A stretch of DNA of 51,683 nucleotides from Candidatus Woesearchaeota archaeon (GTDB lineage Archaea; Nanobdellota; Nanobdellia; Woesearchaeales; ARS49), in contig JACPID010000016.1 in the NCBI GenBank assembly GCA_016188265.1, positions 1 through 51,683 of the forward strand, given 5' to 3'. A model generated the notes under the pieces. That model did not search any database and was not told the DNA's origin. It saw only the letters and a list, made by a program, of their open reading frames with translations. The position numbers and the translations under genes are program-made. Shown piece after piece: positions 27,067 to 35,916 of this stretch (the stretch's first letter is position 1; the number at the start of each line of letters is the position of its first letter).

Positions 27067-27140
27067 TTGTTGTGGATACCTGTTGCTTGCAACGGCGGGG
27101 TTAATGCTGTGTATATCCTGTCGAAGGTATTCGCAACATT

Positions 27141-27197
27141 AAAAATCCTAACACTCATTGACTATAATACCCGCCACTTGCGGCGGTTGGGATTTTT
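27141..27197. repeat. nested inverted repeat (AAAAATCCTAAC ... GTTGGGATTTTT with inner CCGC/GCGG hairpin)
   Basis: 12-bp arms with one G-T pair; inner CCGCcacttGCGG. Confidence 0.7.
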
Positions 27198-27244
27198 ATT
27201 TATTATTATAAATCTGATTGTTTTTATATAATTTATGCTGATTA

Positions 27245-28621
27245 TCACTCAACAAACTTTAAATGTTTTAAATTTCCAGATTTTTTTGGAACAAGAACTC
27301 TGAAATTTTTAAGGTTGCAGGGTTCTGTAAATAATGCGCTAATTATGTTTTGTGGAAAAGAATCAAAGGAATAAGAATAAGTAACAAGAACTCCGTTTTC
27401 TTCTGTTGCTTCTTTTGCAACAATCCACCAATCAGGTATGAAGGGTTTTTTTAATGTCTTGAATAAATGATCATCAGGAACAATTATTTGTTTTGGAGAT
27501 AGTTTATTAACGCACTCAAGCATAGGTGTCAAAGAAATAAAATGGGTGCTTGTTTCATTAAAGTTTACAAGTTCAAACATTGTATTGGATCCTCCTGTTG
27601 TGTAAAATGTGTAATAAAAATTAATTGACACATAAGAAATGCTTAAAATAACAAATATTTGAAAAAATATTTTTTTTGAGTAAAAAAAGAAATAGCATAA
27701 AACCAGAGAAGTGAAGGTTAATGGTATTAAGTGATACCTTAAAGCTGCAGTATTAATAAAATAAGTTATTATCAAAAATGATGCTATCATAAGCCAAGTA
27801 AAAGTTTGATGCTTGTTTTTTTTATAATAAAAAAAACTTCCCAGAAAGCTTAAAGAAACAAATGGAACAACAAATAAATTAATTAAGCCCGTTGTTCTTA
27901 AATAAAGAACACTTCCATCAAAATGCTTGAAAAAGCTAATTATTAATTTTGGCAGAATAATTAAATAATCAAAAAAATTCAGGTTATTGGCTGGAAGAGC
28001 TTGTTGAGTATTAACAAAGAAGAAATATAGCATTACTAGGAATACTACAAGTGTGCATAATGAATATTTTTTTTGTTTGAAAAAAACATATAATGCTAAA
28101 GGAATAAGAAAGGCAATAAATATAACATGAGTAAATAAAGCAATTCCACAAATAATCCAGGCAAAAAAATGATATTTCCAAGAATTTTTGCATAATATAA
28201 AATAAAGTATTAACAAAATAAAAAAAGGAAAAACAGTTATTTCCCAAGCAATTCTGCTCCAAATAACATGCCAAGGAATAACAGCGAAAATCCAAGCTGC
28301 ACGCAAACCATACTCTGAGTTAAATAAACTTGAAAAAATAAGATAAGCCAAATAAACTGTTCCTACACCAAATAAAACATTAACAAACCTTACACCAAAA
28401 ATATTAGCGCCAAATAAAAACATAAAAGGAACACGTAAGTATTGAATAGTTGCACCTGTATATTTATTCATGCCATAAAAATAAAATTTTTCACCATTAA
28501 GAATATTATAAGACATTTGGCCCAGGATTGCTTCATCTACATGAAACCCTGGAATTGAAGAAAGAAATACTATTCTTATTAAAAAAGCAAATAATAAACA
28601 AATTAATAGTTTATAATTCAT
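27245..28621 (-). CDS. GT39/ArnT-like (GT-C) membrane glycosyltransferase
   Basis: Multi-TM; PGFHVDEAILGQMSYNIL; RVPFMFLFG; RFVNVLFG. Confidence 0.8.
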   Translation of the reverse strand: MNYKLLICLLFAFLIRIVFLSSIPGFHVDEAILGQMSYNILNGEKFYFYGMNKYTGATIQYLRVPFMFLFGANIFGVRFVNVLFGVGTVYLAYLIFSSLFNSEYGLRAAWIFAVIPWHVIWSRIAWEITVFPFFILLILYFILCKNSWKYHFFAWIICGIALFTHVIFIAFLIPLALYVFFKQKKYSLCTLVVFLVMLYFFFVNTQQALPANNLNFFDYLIILPKLIISFFKHFDGSVLYLRTTGLINLFVVPFVSLSFLGSFFYYKKNKHQTFTWLMIASFLIITYFINTAALRYHLIPLTFTSLVLCYFFFYSKKIFFQIFVILSISYVSINFYYTFYTTGGSNTMFELVNFNETSTHFISLTPMLECVNKLSPKQIIVPDDHLFKTLKKPFIPDWWIVAKEATEENGVLVTYSYSFDSFPQNIISALFTEPCNLKNFRVLVPKKSGNLKHLKFVE

Positions 28622-28645
28622 TATTTTAGGAAAATAAATATCATA

Positions 28646-29353
28646 TTATAAATCTTCTAATTTTGATTGAACAATTGTGTAATTAGGATCTATTTCTAAA
28701 GCTTTTTCGTAATTCTCAATTGCTTTTGCTTTTTCATTTTTTGCAAGATATGCATCGCCTAAATAATGGTAAGATCTTTTATTTTTAGGATCTTTTTCAA
28801 TTGCTTTACTAAACCAAATAATCGCTTCATCATAATTTTTGAGAACATAATATGCATCTCCAAGATAAAGATAAGCGGTTGAGAATTCTGGGTCTTCTTT
28901 TATTGCTTTTTTGTATTCTTCAATTGCTTCATTAAGCTTTTTCTGCGTAAAATACTCCTCTGCTTTTTTTAAGTGCTTCATTGCTTCTTCATTTTTTGAT
29001 ACTGGATTAAGCGAAGCTTGTCCTTCTATAATTTTTTTAAATTCCATAGCATTAGGATTAGTTGGATCAAGCAATAAAACTATATCTAATTCTTTTTTAG
29101 ATTTTTCAGCATCGCCCAAGAATATGTATGATAAACTCAACAAAAAGTGCGCATCAACATTGTTTTGATCAGCTTCTATTACTTTATTAAGTTGAGCAAT
29201 AGCAGGAGAATATTGTCCTTGATCAATTAAATATTTTGCTTCTAATAACAATTTATTTATTTCTTCTACTGATAACTTTTTTTGTTCTTCTTTAGCTTTA
29301 CAAGCAGACAATAATAGCAAAAGAATCAATAAAATAGTAATTATTTTTTTCAT
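28646..29353 (-). CDS. TPR-repeat lipoprotein
   Basis: LLILLLLLSAC lipobox; TPR units (AYLYLGDAYYVLKNYDEAIIWFSKAIEKDPKN). Confidence 0.88.
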   Translation of the reverse strand: MKKIITILLILLLLLSACKAKEEQKKLSVEEINKLLLEAKYLIDQGQYSPAIAQLNKVIEADQNNVDAHFLLSLSYIFLGDAEKSKKELDIVLLLDPTNPNAMEFKKIIEGQASLNPVSKNEEAMKHLKKAEEYFTQKKLNEAIEEYKKAIKEDPEFSTAYLYLGDAYYVLKNYDEAIIWFSKAIEKDPKNKRSYHYLGDAYLAKNEKAKAIENYEKALEIDPNYTIVQSKLEDL

Positions 29354-29439
29354 TATACCTTTTATTAATTGCTGAACTTATAAATCTTTTTAAACCTAGA
29401 CTTTTGCATTTTATAAGTAAATAGACAAAAGTATAGGTT

Positions 29440-29534
29440 CTAAAGTTTTGCCTAGATCAATAAAACACGACAAACTGCAATGCAGTTTGTGTGCGCTGAA
29501 ATTCAAAGAATTTCATGCGAACGCAAAACTTTAG
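29440..29534. repeat. cloverleaf-like inverted-repeat module
   Basis: Outer 12-bp CTAAAGTTTTGC/GCAAAACTTTAG enclosing ACAAACTGCA-a-TGCAGTTTGT and TGAAATTC-aaa-GAATTTCA. Confidence 0.85.
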
Positions 29535-29539
29535 TAAAC

Positions 29540-29646
29540 GTCGAAAACTACTCTTGAATAACTTTGCAGATCTTTAGTTTGTAGATAAATGATGAGTAGT
29601 TTTTGATCGTGATCAAGAACTACACGCTACCTACTTCACTAAGTAG
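29540..29646 (+). repeat. structured intergenic element copy A
   Basis: GTCGAAAACTACTC..CTTTAGTTTGTAGA..GAGTAGTTTTTGATCGTGATCAAGAACTACACGCTACCTACTTCACTAAGTAG. Confidence 0.85.
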
Positions 29647-30349
29647 ATAATAATTCAAGAATGCGTCGACAGGAATTTTGAAAAACACGTGATTTATATA
29701 TTTTTAAAAATGGTGTTTTCAAACAATACTTAACATCCTTATCATGTTTTGCATCTTCTGAGTTTAATGCTGATGTTTCAGGAAGATAATTAATAATGCA
29801 AACATGTGAATATGCATTTTGAACTGGCGCTGGCAAATGTTCTTCAAATAATGATAATTCAAGTGATGTTATTCTTGTTCTTTGATTTTTACAATAACCG
29901 ACTATTTTTTGAAACAATCTTGTGGTGTATTGAGGATGTTGTTTAATTTCTGAGCCGTCTGGAAGCAAATACTTTAATAAAAATTGAAATCCTTCAACAG
30001 ACCATTTCCATTTTAAAAAATTTTCCCTTAATTTTTCAAAATCTTTTTCACTGATTCTTTCATTAGCATTTAAAAAAAGAACCCAGTTTGTTTTAGCTAA
30101 TCGTAAACAATAATTTTTTAATTGTTCATGTTCAGTTAAAGTTGTTTGGTGCACGTTTAGGTTATCATATTGTTTTTCAGCTTGTTTTAACAATTCATAA
30201 GTTCCATCAACAGAACCTGTATCAACAATAACTGCTTTTTTAACAAAAGGAATTGTTTCTTCAATGAATTTTTTTATGCCTCCGGCTGGATTAATTATTT
30301 CATCTCTTACAATTGTACAAAGTGTTGTATCAGGAAGTATTGTAGTCAT
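29639..30349 (-). CDS. GT2-family glycosyltransferase
   Basis: LCTIVRDEIINPAGGIKKFIEETIPFVKKAVIVDTGSVDGT. Confidence 0.85.
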   Translation of the reverse strand: MTTILPDTTLCTIVRDEIINPAGGIKKFIEETIPFVKKAVIVDTGSVDGTYELLKQAEKQYDNLNVHQTTLTEHEQLKNYCLRLAKTNWVLFLNANERISEKDFEKLRENFLKWKWSVEGFQFLLKYLLPDGSEIKQHPQYTTRLFQKIVGYCKNQRTRITSLELSLFEEHLPAPVQNAYSHVCIINYLPETSALNSEDAKHDKDVKYCLKTPFLKIYKSRVFQNSCRRILELLST

Positions 30350-30360
30350 TTTTTTCTTCT

Positions 30361-30472
30361 GTCAAAAACTACCTACTGAAGTAGGTAGCGTGTAGTTTTT
30401 GATCATGATCGAAAATCACTCGTCCTTTCTACAGACTAAATTCAGCAGAGTGTGTCAAGAGTGATTTTCGAC
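30361..30472 (-). repeat. structured intergenic element copy B (inverted relative to A)
   Basis: Reverse complement GTCGAAAATCACTC..TTTAGTCTGTAGAAA..GAGTGATTTTCGATCATGATCAAAAACTACACGCTACCTACTTCAGTAGGTAGTTTTTGAC. Confidence 0.88.
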
Positions 30473-30673
30473 ATTTCAGTACAGTTTAAAGTATAATGTG
30501 TAAATAGTATGAGTAATATATAAATGTTTCGTCATTGTGTAGTAGTTATTACACTATATTTGTTTATTCTATTCTCCTCAAAAAAGTTTAAGAAATTTAG
30601 TGAACAAAAAATACTGGCTTGTCACAGATCAGTATTTTTTTGAGTGAAATGTTCTAAGTAAAAAAAGGAGGGG

Positions 30674-31642
30674 TTATCCAAGAACAGTTGTAGTTGGAAT
30701 AACTCCCTTTAAAGATAATTCTATCATAATAAACAATACATAAAGAGTTATTAGAGCAATTCCGTGAATTGCGCTTAATCTAGTTCCTTGCATGAATGTT
30801 GCAAAGATTAAGCAAATAACTATCATGAAAATAGCACTTGTTAAGAAAAATAAGAAGTTTACGCTTATGGGATAAATTAAGCTTGCAATACCAAGAACTA
30901 ATAAGGAATTAGTTACAACACTACCTATAATATCACCAAAAGCCAGTTCTATATGTTTACTTCTTGCAGCTCTTAATTCAAAAGCCAATTCTGGAAGTGT
31001 TGTTCCCATGCTAATAAAAATTAAACCTATCAAAATGTTTGGAAATCCCATATTTATTGCAAGTTTTGTGCCATACTCAACAACGTAATTGGCACTAAAA
31101 AACAAGCCAATAATTCCAACAATAAAAACTAAAGGAAATACTAGCGTAGAATATTTTTTGAAGTGATTTTGTTCTTTATGCCTAAACTCTTTTTTATGCT
31201 TTAAAACATGCCAGTTAAAAATTACAAAAGAAGTAATAAGAATTACTCCATCTAACCTAGAAAGTTGATTACCAAAACCCATTAATAAAACAGGAAGAAA
31301 AGCAACAAGAATCATAAATAAAGAATCTCTCTTAATAACAATCTTTTTAACACGAATAACACTTTTACTCAACAATATAGATATTCCTGCAATGAAAGTA
31401 AGATCCAAGATATTAGCACCAATAACATTACCAAAAGACAAAGAAGGATTCTTATTCAATGCAGAAGAAATGCCAACAAATAACTCAGGAAGACTAGTAC
31501 TAACAGCCATAATCACAAAAGCCACAACAAACTCACTAAACTGAAGAAAACTAGCAATAAAAATCATTGAACGAACAAGTAAAGAACCAAAAACAACCAA
31601 ACCAATACAAGCAATCAAAAACATCAATAAATCAAAAAACAA
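30674..31642 (-). CDS. Na+/Ca2+ exchanger (CaCA family)
   Basis: Two alpha repeats: STSLPELFVGISSALNKNPSLSFGNVIGANILDL and GTTLPELAFELRAARSKHIELAFGDIIGSVVTNSLLVLG. Confidence 0.93.
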   Translation of the reverse strand: MFFDLLMFLIACIGLVVFGSLLVRSMIFIASFLQFSEFVVAFVIMAVSTSLPELFVGISSALNKNPSLSFGNVIGANILDLTFIAGISILLSKSVIRVKKIVIKRDSLFMILVAFLPVLLMGFGNQLSRLDGVILITSFVIFNWHVLKHKKEFRHKEQNHFKKYSTLVFPLVFIVGIIGLFFSANYVVEYGTKLAINMGFPNILIGLIFISMGTTLPELAFELRAARSKHIELAFGDIIGSVVTNSLLVLGIASLIYPISVNFLFFLTSAIFMIVICLIFATFMQGTRLSAIHGIALITLYVLFIMIELSLKGVIPTTTVLG

Positions 31643-31939
31643 GTATTATCACCTCTACACAACTAAAAGATAGAAGACATAATAAATCTTTCTTTACTTA
31701 TAAATAAAATCCTTGTTGTCTATTATGATTCCGTAGTATGGTTCTTGTTGCAGACTCAGTATAGCTACTTTTTTATTGTAGATGAATATATTTGATTTGA
31801 ATATGTAGTTTGATGGTATAAATTTGAATTCTCGGTATTCTTTGGTTGCTTTTTCTAAGAGTTTCTTGTGTGCTTATTCTTTTTTGCAATGATTTTGATT
31901 GGTATTTTCTTTTCTATTCTTTTTTTGATTAAATAATGA

Positions 31940-32719
31940 TTATTCAAACATTCTTTGGTAGTTTAAGAATACTTGATTAGCTGCTTCTTCAGGATCAATT
32001 TTTTTTAGTAGAGATATTTTGTTAATGCTTTCAACAACAAATGCAGGTTCATTAATTTTTCCAATATAAGGGCTAAGCCATGGCGCGTCTGTTTCTGTTA
32101 ATAATTGTTCTAGAGGAACTTCTTCAATAACCATTTCAAAATGCTTAAGCTTTTTTACAACTGCAGGAATGCTTAAAGAAAATCCTAATTCAGCAGCATG
32201 TTTAACAATTTGTTTTCTGGCGCTGAAACAATGCAGTACAATTTTTTTGGCATTATTTTTTTCAAGCATGTCTAAAACATCAGATTCAGCATTACGACTG
32301 TGAACAATTAACGGTTTATTTATTTTTTTAGAAAGCTCAATAATTTTTTGAAAGACTTGTTTTTGCTCTTCTTTTTTTTCAAAGCCAAATTTATAATCTA
32401 AACCAACTTCCCCAATTGCTATTATTTTATCTTTACTTTTTTTAATAAAACTAATAACTTCATCAGCATTAGTTTTTTCCTCTCTTTTAAGCCCTGCTTC
32501 ATGAGCTAAACCAACAGCATCAAGAGGATACAATCCTAGCGCGGGCTTTAGTAAGGAATGTTTATTTGCTAGTTCAAGCACTTCTTTATTAGTGCTTAAA
32601 TTAACGCCATTTACAATTATTGCTTTAACTCCTGCTTTTTGAGATCTTTCAATTACTTCAGAAATTTTGCCTTTAAATAATTCATGATTAATATGGCAGT
32701 GTACATCAACAAGCTTCAT
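31940..32719 (-). CDS. tatD: TatD-family metal-dependent hydrolase
   Basis: DVHCHINHELF; AIGEVGLDY; PLIVHSRNAESDVL; LTETDAPWLSP. Confidence 0.95.
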   Translation of the reverse strand: MKLVDVHCHINHELFKGKISEVIERSQKAGVKAIIVNGVNLSTNKEVLELANKHSLLKPALGLYPLDAVGLAHEAGLKREEKTNADEVISFIKKSKDKIIAIGEVGLDYKFGFEKKEEQKQVFQKIIELSKKINKPLIVHSRNAESDVLDMLEKNNAKKIVLHCFSARKQIVKHAAELGFSLSIPAVVKKLKHFEMVIEEVPLEQLLTETDAPWLSPYIGKINEPAFVVESINKISLLKKIDPEEAANQVFLNYQRMFE

Positions 32720-32765
32720 AATACATAAGATTTTTAATAAGGTTTATATAAATTTTGAACATTTA

Positions 32766-32799
32766 GTTGAGGACATAAGAGTTGAGGACAGTTGAGGAC
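32766..32799. repeat. three direct copies of GTTGAGGAC
   Basis: GTTGAGGAC at 32766, 32781, 32791; inverted CCTCAAC at 32824. Confidence 0.8.
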
Positions 32800-32836
32800 A
32801 TAAGTAAAGCATATATTATTCAACCTCAACTAAGTT

Positions 32837-32877
32837 GAAAAAGACAAACTATTTTATGTGATATTTTTGTCTTTTTC
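32837..32877. repeat. perfect 12-bp inverted repeat GAAAAAGACAAA/TTTGTCTTTTTC
   Basis: 17-nt spacer; upstream of the 32904 gene. Confidence 0.8.
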
Positions 32878-32903
32878 TAATTTATTATGGCAGAGGCAAT
32901 AAA

Positions 32904-33377
32904 ATGGAAAAACAAGTTGAAATTGAAGAAGCAAATAAACAATTTAAAAAAGTGCTTTTTGCATTAGGAGTGAATGTAGGGTCTTTTGTTCTTGTATTTT
33001 TCGGGCCTAACTACATAAGAGAACATTTTGATGGAAAAATAAATGCAGTAAAACAAAATAATCCTGCAGTAGCGCGAGTGTATGAATTAGAGAAAAAATG
33101 TTACTTAGTTGGAGATAATCAAATTGTTCCAAAAAAAAATCTTGAACGCTTCATAACAGATGCGGATTTTGTTGCAGAACAACGCACATTAGAAAAAGAA
33201 CACCAACAACTAATGACTTATCAAGAGGTTATTGAATCTGTTAAAAATATTAATGCTTATAAACAAAGCGCAGTAAATTATGCTGGAATTGCAATTTTAG
33301 GGGGCATGCTGGGTATGATAGGAAGTTTATTATATACAAATAGATTGAGAAAAGCGCTGCCTAAAGACAAAATATAG
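32904..33377 (+). CDS. small membrane protein with two TM segments, unknown function
   Basis: 157 aa, hydrophobic segments near both ends. Confidence 0.65.
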   Translation: MEKQVEIEEANKQFKKVLFALGVNVGSFVLVFFGPNYIREHFDGKINAVKQNNPAVARVYELEKKCYLVGDNQIVPKKNLERFITDADFVAEQRTLEKEHQQLMTYQEVIESVKNINAYKQSAVNYAGIAILGGMLGMIGSLLYTNRLRKALPKDKI

Positions 33378-33405
33378 GCTGGTTTTATGCTGATCAGTAA
33401 AATAT

Positions 33406-34266
33406 TTGACATTAAGCAGAGGGATAATTATTCCAAAAATCAGAAGAGTTGCTAAAAAATACAACACTTATAGAGATTACTTAAATGATTTGTATGCTGA
33501 TAAAAAATGTAATTCTGAAAATATTTTTGACAGAAAGTTTCAAGAAAAATTAGAAATTGTTGCAATACCAAAACAAATGCATCAAATAGGTAAAACAATG
33601 AGAAGAAATAAACATGGAAAAGGAATTTGTGGTTTAATAGGTCTTGGCCTGTTAGGAGTAATTGGGTTAGTTCATACAACAGGAAGTACTCAATGGTATA
33701 ATCAAGCAGCAGCATTCTTTGATAGTGTTATTGATAAAAAGATGCATGAAAAAAAATTCAAAAATAATTATTATGAAACAGATAAAAATTTTTTACATTA
33801 CAAAGTTGAACTTGTTCTTGAAGAAAACATGCTGACACAAAAGTTTATGAATGCTCTTGAAATGACAAAAGAACGTTTTAAAGAATATGCAGGTATTGAA
33901 ATTGTTATTAGCAATGTTATAGAATTGCCAGACGTACTAGACGATTATATGGTGAAAAGTAAGATTAATTTTGATATTACTACAGCTCTACTTTTAGCAA
34001 CAAACCAAAACATACCTGGATTTAAAGCAAGAGCATATCGAGAAAATAATTCTGCAATTTTTGATAAAATAGATGAAAAAGATGTTTTTTTTAATGCAAA
34101 TCTAATACAGCACGAAATAAGCCATTTATTAGGATTGCCTGACAGAAATATTCAAGATTATACTGGTGATATAATGAACAATCCTCCTTACTGGAGCAGT
34201 GGTTTCAGAGGTGGTTGGACAAGCGAAGATATAGAAATAATGAGGCGAAGCAATTATCTTAAATAA
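33406..34266 (+). CDS. metzincin-type membrane-anchored metalloprotease, paralog 1 (TTG start tentative)
   Basis: TM GLIGLGLLGVIGLVH; LIQHEISHLLGLPD (HExxHxxGxxD); DIMNNPPYW Met-turn candidate. Confidence 0.75.
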   Translation: MTLSRGIIIPKIRRVAKKYNTYRDYLNDLYADKKCNSENIFDRKFQEKLEIVAIPKQMHQIGKTMRRNKHGKGICGLIGLGLLGVIGLVHTTGSTQWYNQAAAFFDSVIDKKMHEKKFKNNYYETDKNFLHYKVELVLEENMLTQKFMNALEMTKERFKEYAGIEIVISNVIELPDVLDDYMVKSKINFDITTALLLATNQNIPGFKARAYRENNSAIFDKIDEKDVFFNANLIQHEISHLLGLPDRNIQDYTGDIMNNPPYWSSGFRGGWTSEDIEIMRRSNYLK

Positions 34267-34267
34267 A

Positions 34268-34969
34268 GTGGTAAATAACATTCCGAGAATAACATATGAA
34301 GAAGCATGTGAAAAATATTTAAGTAATCATAAAAGAAAAAAAATTCAAAATATAAAAATTGCTATTGGCAGTTTTGGAATAATGCTTTCTAGTTTATCAG
34401 GAATTGCTTACTTAACTGGTGATTTACAAAAAATTCCCGATAAAGTAAAAGAATATTTTAAAAAACAGAGGATGTTAGAATATAAAATAGAATTATTGTT
34501 TGATAAAGATTTGGAAGATCGTTCATTATTTTTGCATGCTTTTGAATTAGCTAAATTTAATTTTGAAAAAAAAGCAGGTATAGAACTTATTATTTTAAAG
34601 CAAAAAGATGTTGTTTTTTCTAAAAAAAATATTATAGAAGATATTCCTGAAAGCATGTACGATGCAACTATTGCAGTAACAAATAAATGCTTTGAAGCAT
34701 ACAATGGCAAAGGCGAAAAAATTGATTTTAGTGGAATGGCTTATCCTGAAAAATGTTTTATAATAATTGATCAAATAAATTCTAGAAGTGATGTGAATAA
34801 TTTAATGCTAATTCAGCACGAATTAAGCCATCTTTTAGGTTTAGAACACAGAATAACTTTATATTATACTGGTGATGTAATGAATTATCCTCCTAATTGG
34901 GGAAGCAATTGGTTTGAAAATGATGAAGAAAAAATGAGATCAGTGCTAAAGAATATTAAAAACAGGTGA
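34268..34969 (+). CDS. metzincin-type membrane-anchored metalloprotease, paralog 2
   Basis: LIQHELSHLLGLEH (HExxHxxGxxH); TGDVMNYPPNW; GTG start 1 nt after previous stop. Confidence 0.78.
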   Translation: MVNNIPRITYEEACEKYLSNHKRKKIQNIKIAIGSFGIMLSSLSGIAYLTGDLQKIPDKVKEYFKKQRMLEYKIELLFDKDLEDRSLFLHAFELAKFNFEKKAGIELIILKQKDVVFSKKNIIEDIPESMYDATIAVTNKCFEAYNGKGEKIDFSGMAYPEKCFIIIDQINSRSDVNNLMLIQHELSHLLGLEHRITLYYTGDVMNYPPNWGSNWFENDEEKMRSVLKNIKNR

Positions 34970-35569
34970 ATTGCAATTAAAAAATTATGTGCTGGATTAA
35001 TAAGTTTTGGGCTTTGTTTTTACCAAACAAGCTGCACTACAACTACAAGTACAATTTTTTTAAAAGATTTATTTAGGAAAAATCTAAAACAAAACATTGA
35101 ACTTATTTTTGATAACAACATAGATCATGATGATCGTGCTTCTTTTACACAATCTTTAGATACTGCAAAAAAAGAATTTAAAGAGCAGGCAGGCATAGAA
35201 TTAATAGTTGTAAGTGAAGGTTATGAAAACTTTCCGAACTTAGATATATTAAATTATTACAGTATTCCGTCAAATAGGTTAGAAAATACAATAACAATAT
35301 CAGCAACAAATAAAAATTATAATAGTCCTGAAGGAGATGCGTTCATAGGATTATGCTGGCCTTCAGTTAAGAAAATAATAATTGATACAATAAATAAAAG
35401 ATGTGTGAAAGATAATGCACATTTAATACAGCATGAAATTAGCCATGCATTAGGAGTCCGTGATAGGATTAAATTACAAAAAAATAATGATGTTATGAAT
35501 TACTATCCTTATTTTGGAAATAAATGGGAAAAAGAAGATATTCAAATAATGAGAAGTAATTGTAAATGA
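34970..35569 (+). CDS. metzincin-type metalloprotease, paralog 3; non-standard start (ATT at 34970?), absent from ORF track
   Basis: Open frame (I/M)AIKKLCAGLISFGLCFYQTSCTTTTS...AHLIQHEISHALGVRDRIKLQKNNDVMNYYPYF...RSNCK*. Confidence 0.72.
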   Translation: MAIKKLCAGLISFGLCFYQTSCTTTTSTIFLKDLFRKNLKQNIELIFDNNIDHDDRASFTQSLDTAKKEFKEQAGIELIVVSEGYENFPNLDILNYYSIPSNRLENTITISATNKNYNSPEGDAFIGLCWPSVKKIIIDTINKRCVKDNAHLIQHEISHALGVRDRIKLQKNNDVMNYYPYFGNKWEKEDIQIMRSNCK

Positions 35570-35577
35570 GTTATATT

Positions 35578-35913
35578 TTATTCTCTTAATAATCGGTCTA
35601 TTGGATCTAATTCTTCTTCACACTGTTCAACTAGACTATCTGCAACAACATCTATTAATTCCATATTTTTTGCAATATTTGGCGGAATATTTTCTAATTT
35701 ATTAGGTCTAACAGCTTTTCTATCGTAAGTTCCTTGATAACAATCAATTACTTCCTCTTCTTTTCTTACAACTTTTTCAAAAACACCATCTTTACCCCAG
35801 TAAGTAATCCAGTGTTCTTTTTCATTTTTAAAATAAACAACCTTAAAATTTCCACAAATACATTCATTACCTGAAAATAAATTAATTCTAATGCCAAAAT
35901 CTGCTTTTCTCAT
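35578..35913 (-). CDS. hypothetical protein
   Basis: 111 aa; part of three-gene minus-strand cluster. Confidence 0.55.
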   Translation of the reverse strand: MRKADFGIRINLFSGNECICGNFKVVYFKNEKEHWITYWGKDGVFEKVVRKEEEVIDCYQGTYDRKAVRPNKLENIPPNIAKNMELIDVVADSLVEQCEEELDPIDRLLRE

Positions 35914-35916
35914 CTT

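Noticed and set aside
33388-33456. Alternative ATG start MLISKIFDIKQRDNYSKNQKSC for metzincin paralog 1
   Set aside because: Frame closes after 22 codons; could reflect an indel in the N-terminus but TTG at 33406 keeps the frame.
34967-34972. Selenocysteine or read-through of the TGA between metzincin paralogs 2 and 3
   Set aside because: Paralog 3 begins with its own signal-like segment and paralog 2 ends at the homologous position, so a separate start is more likely.
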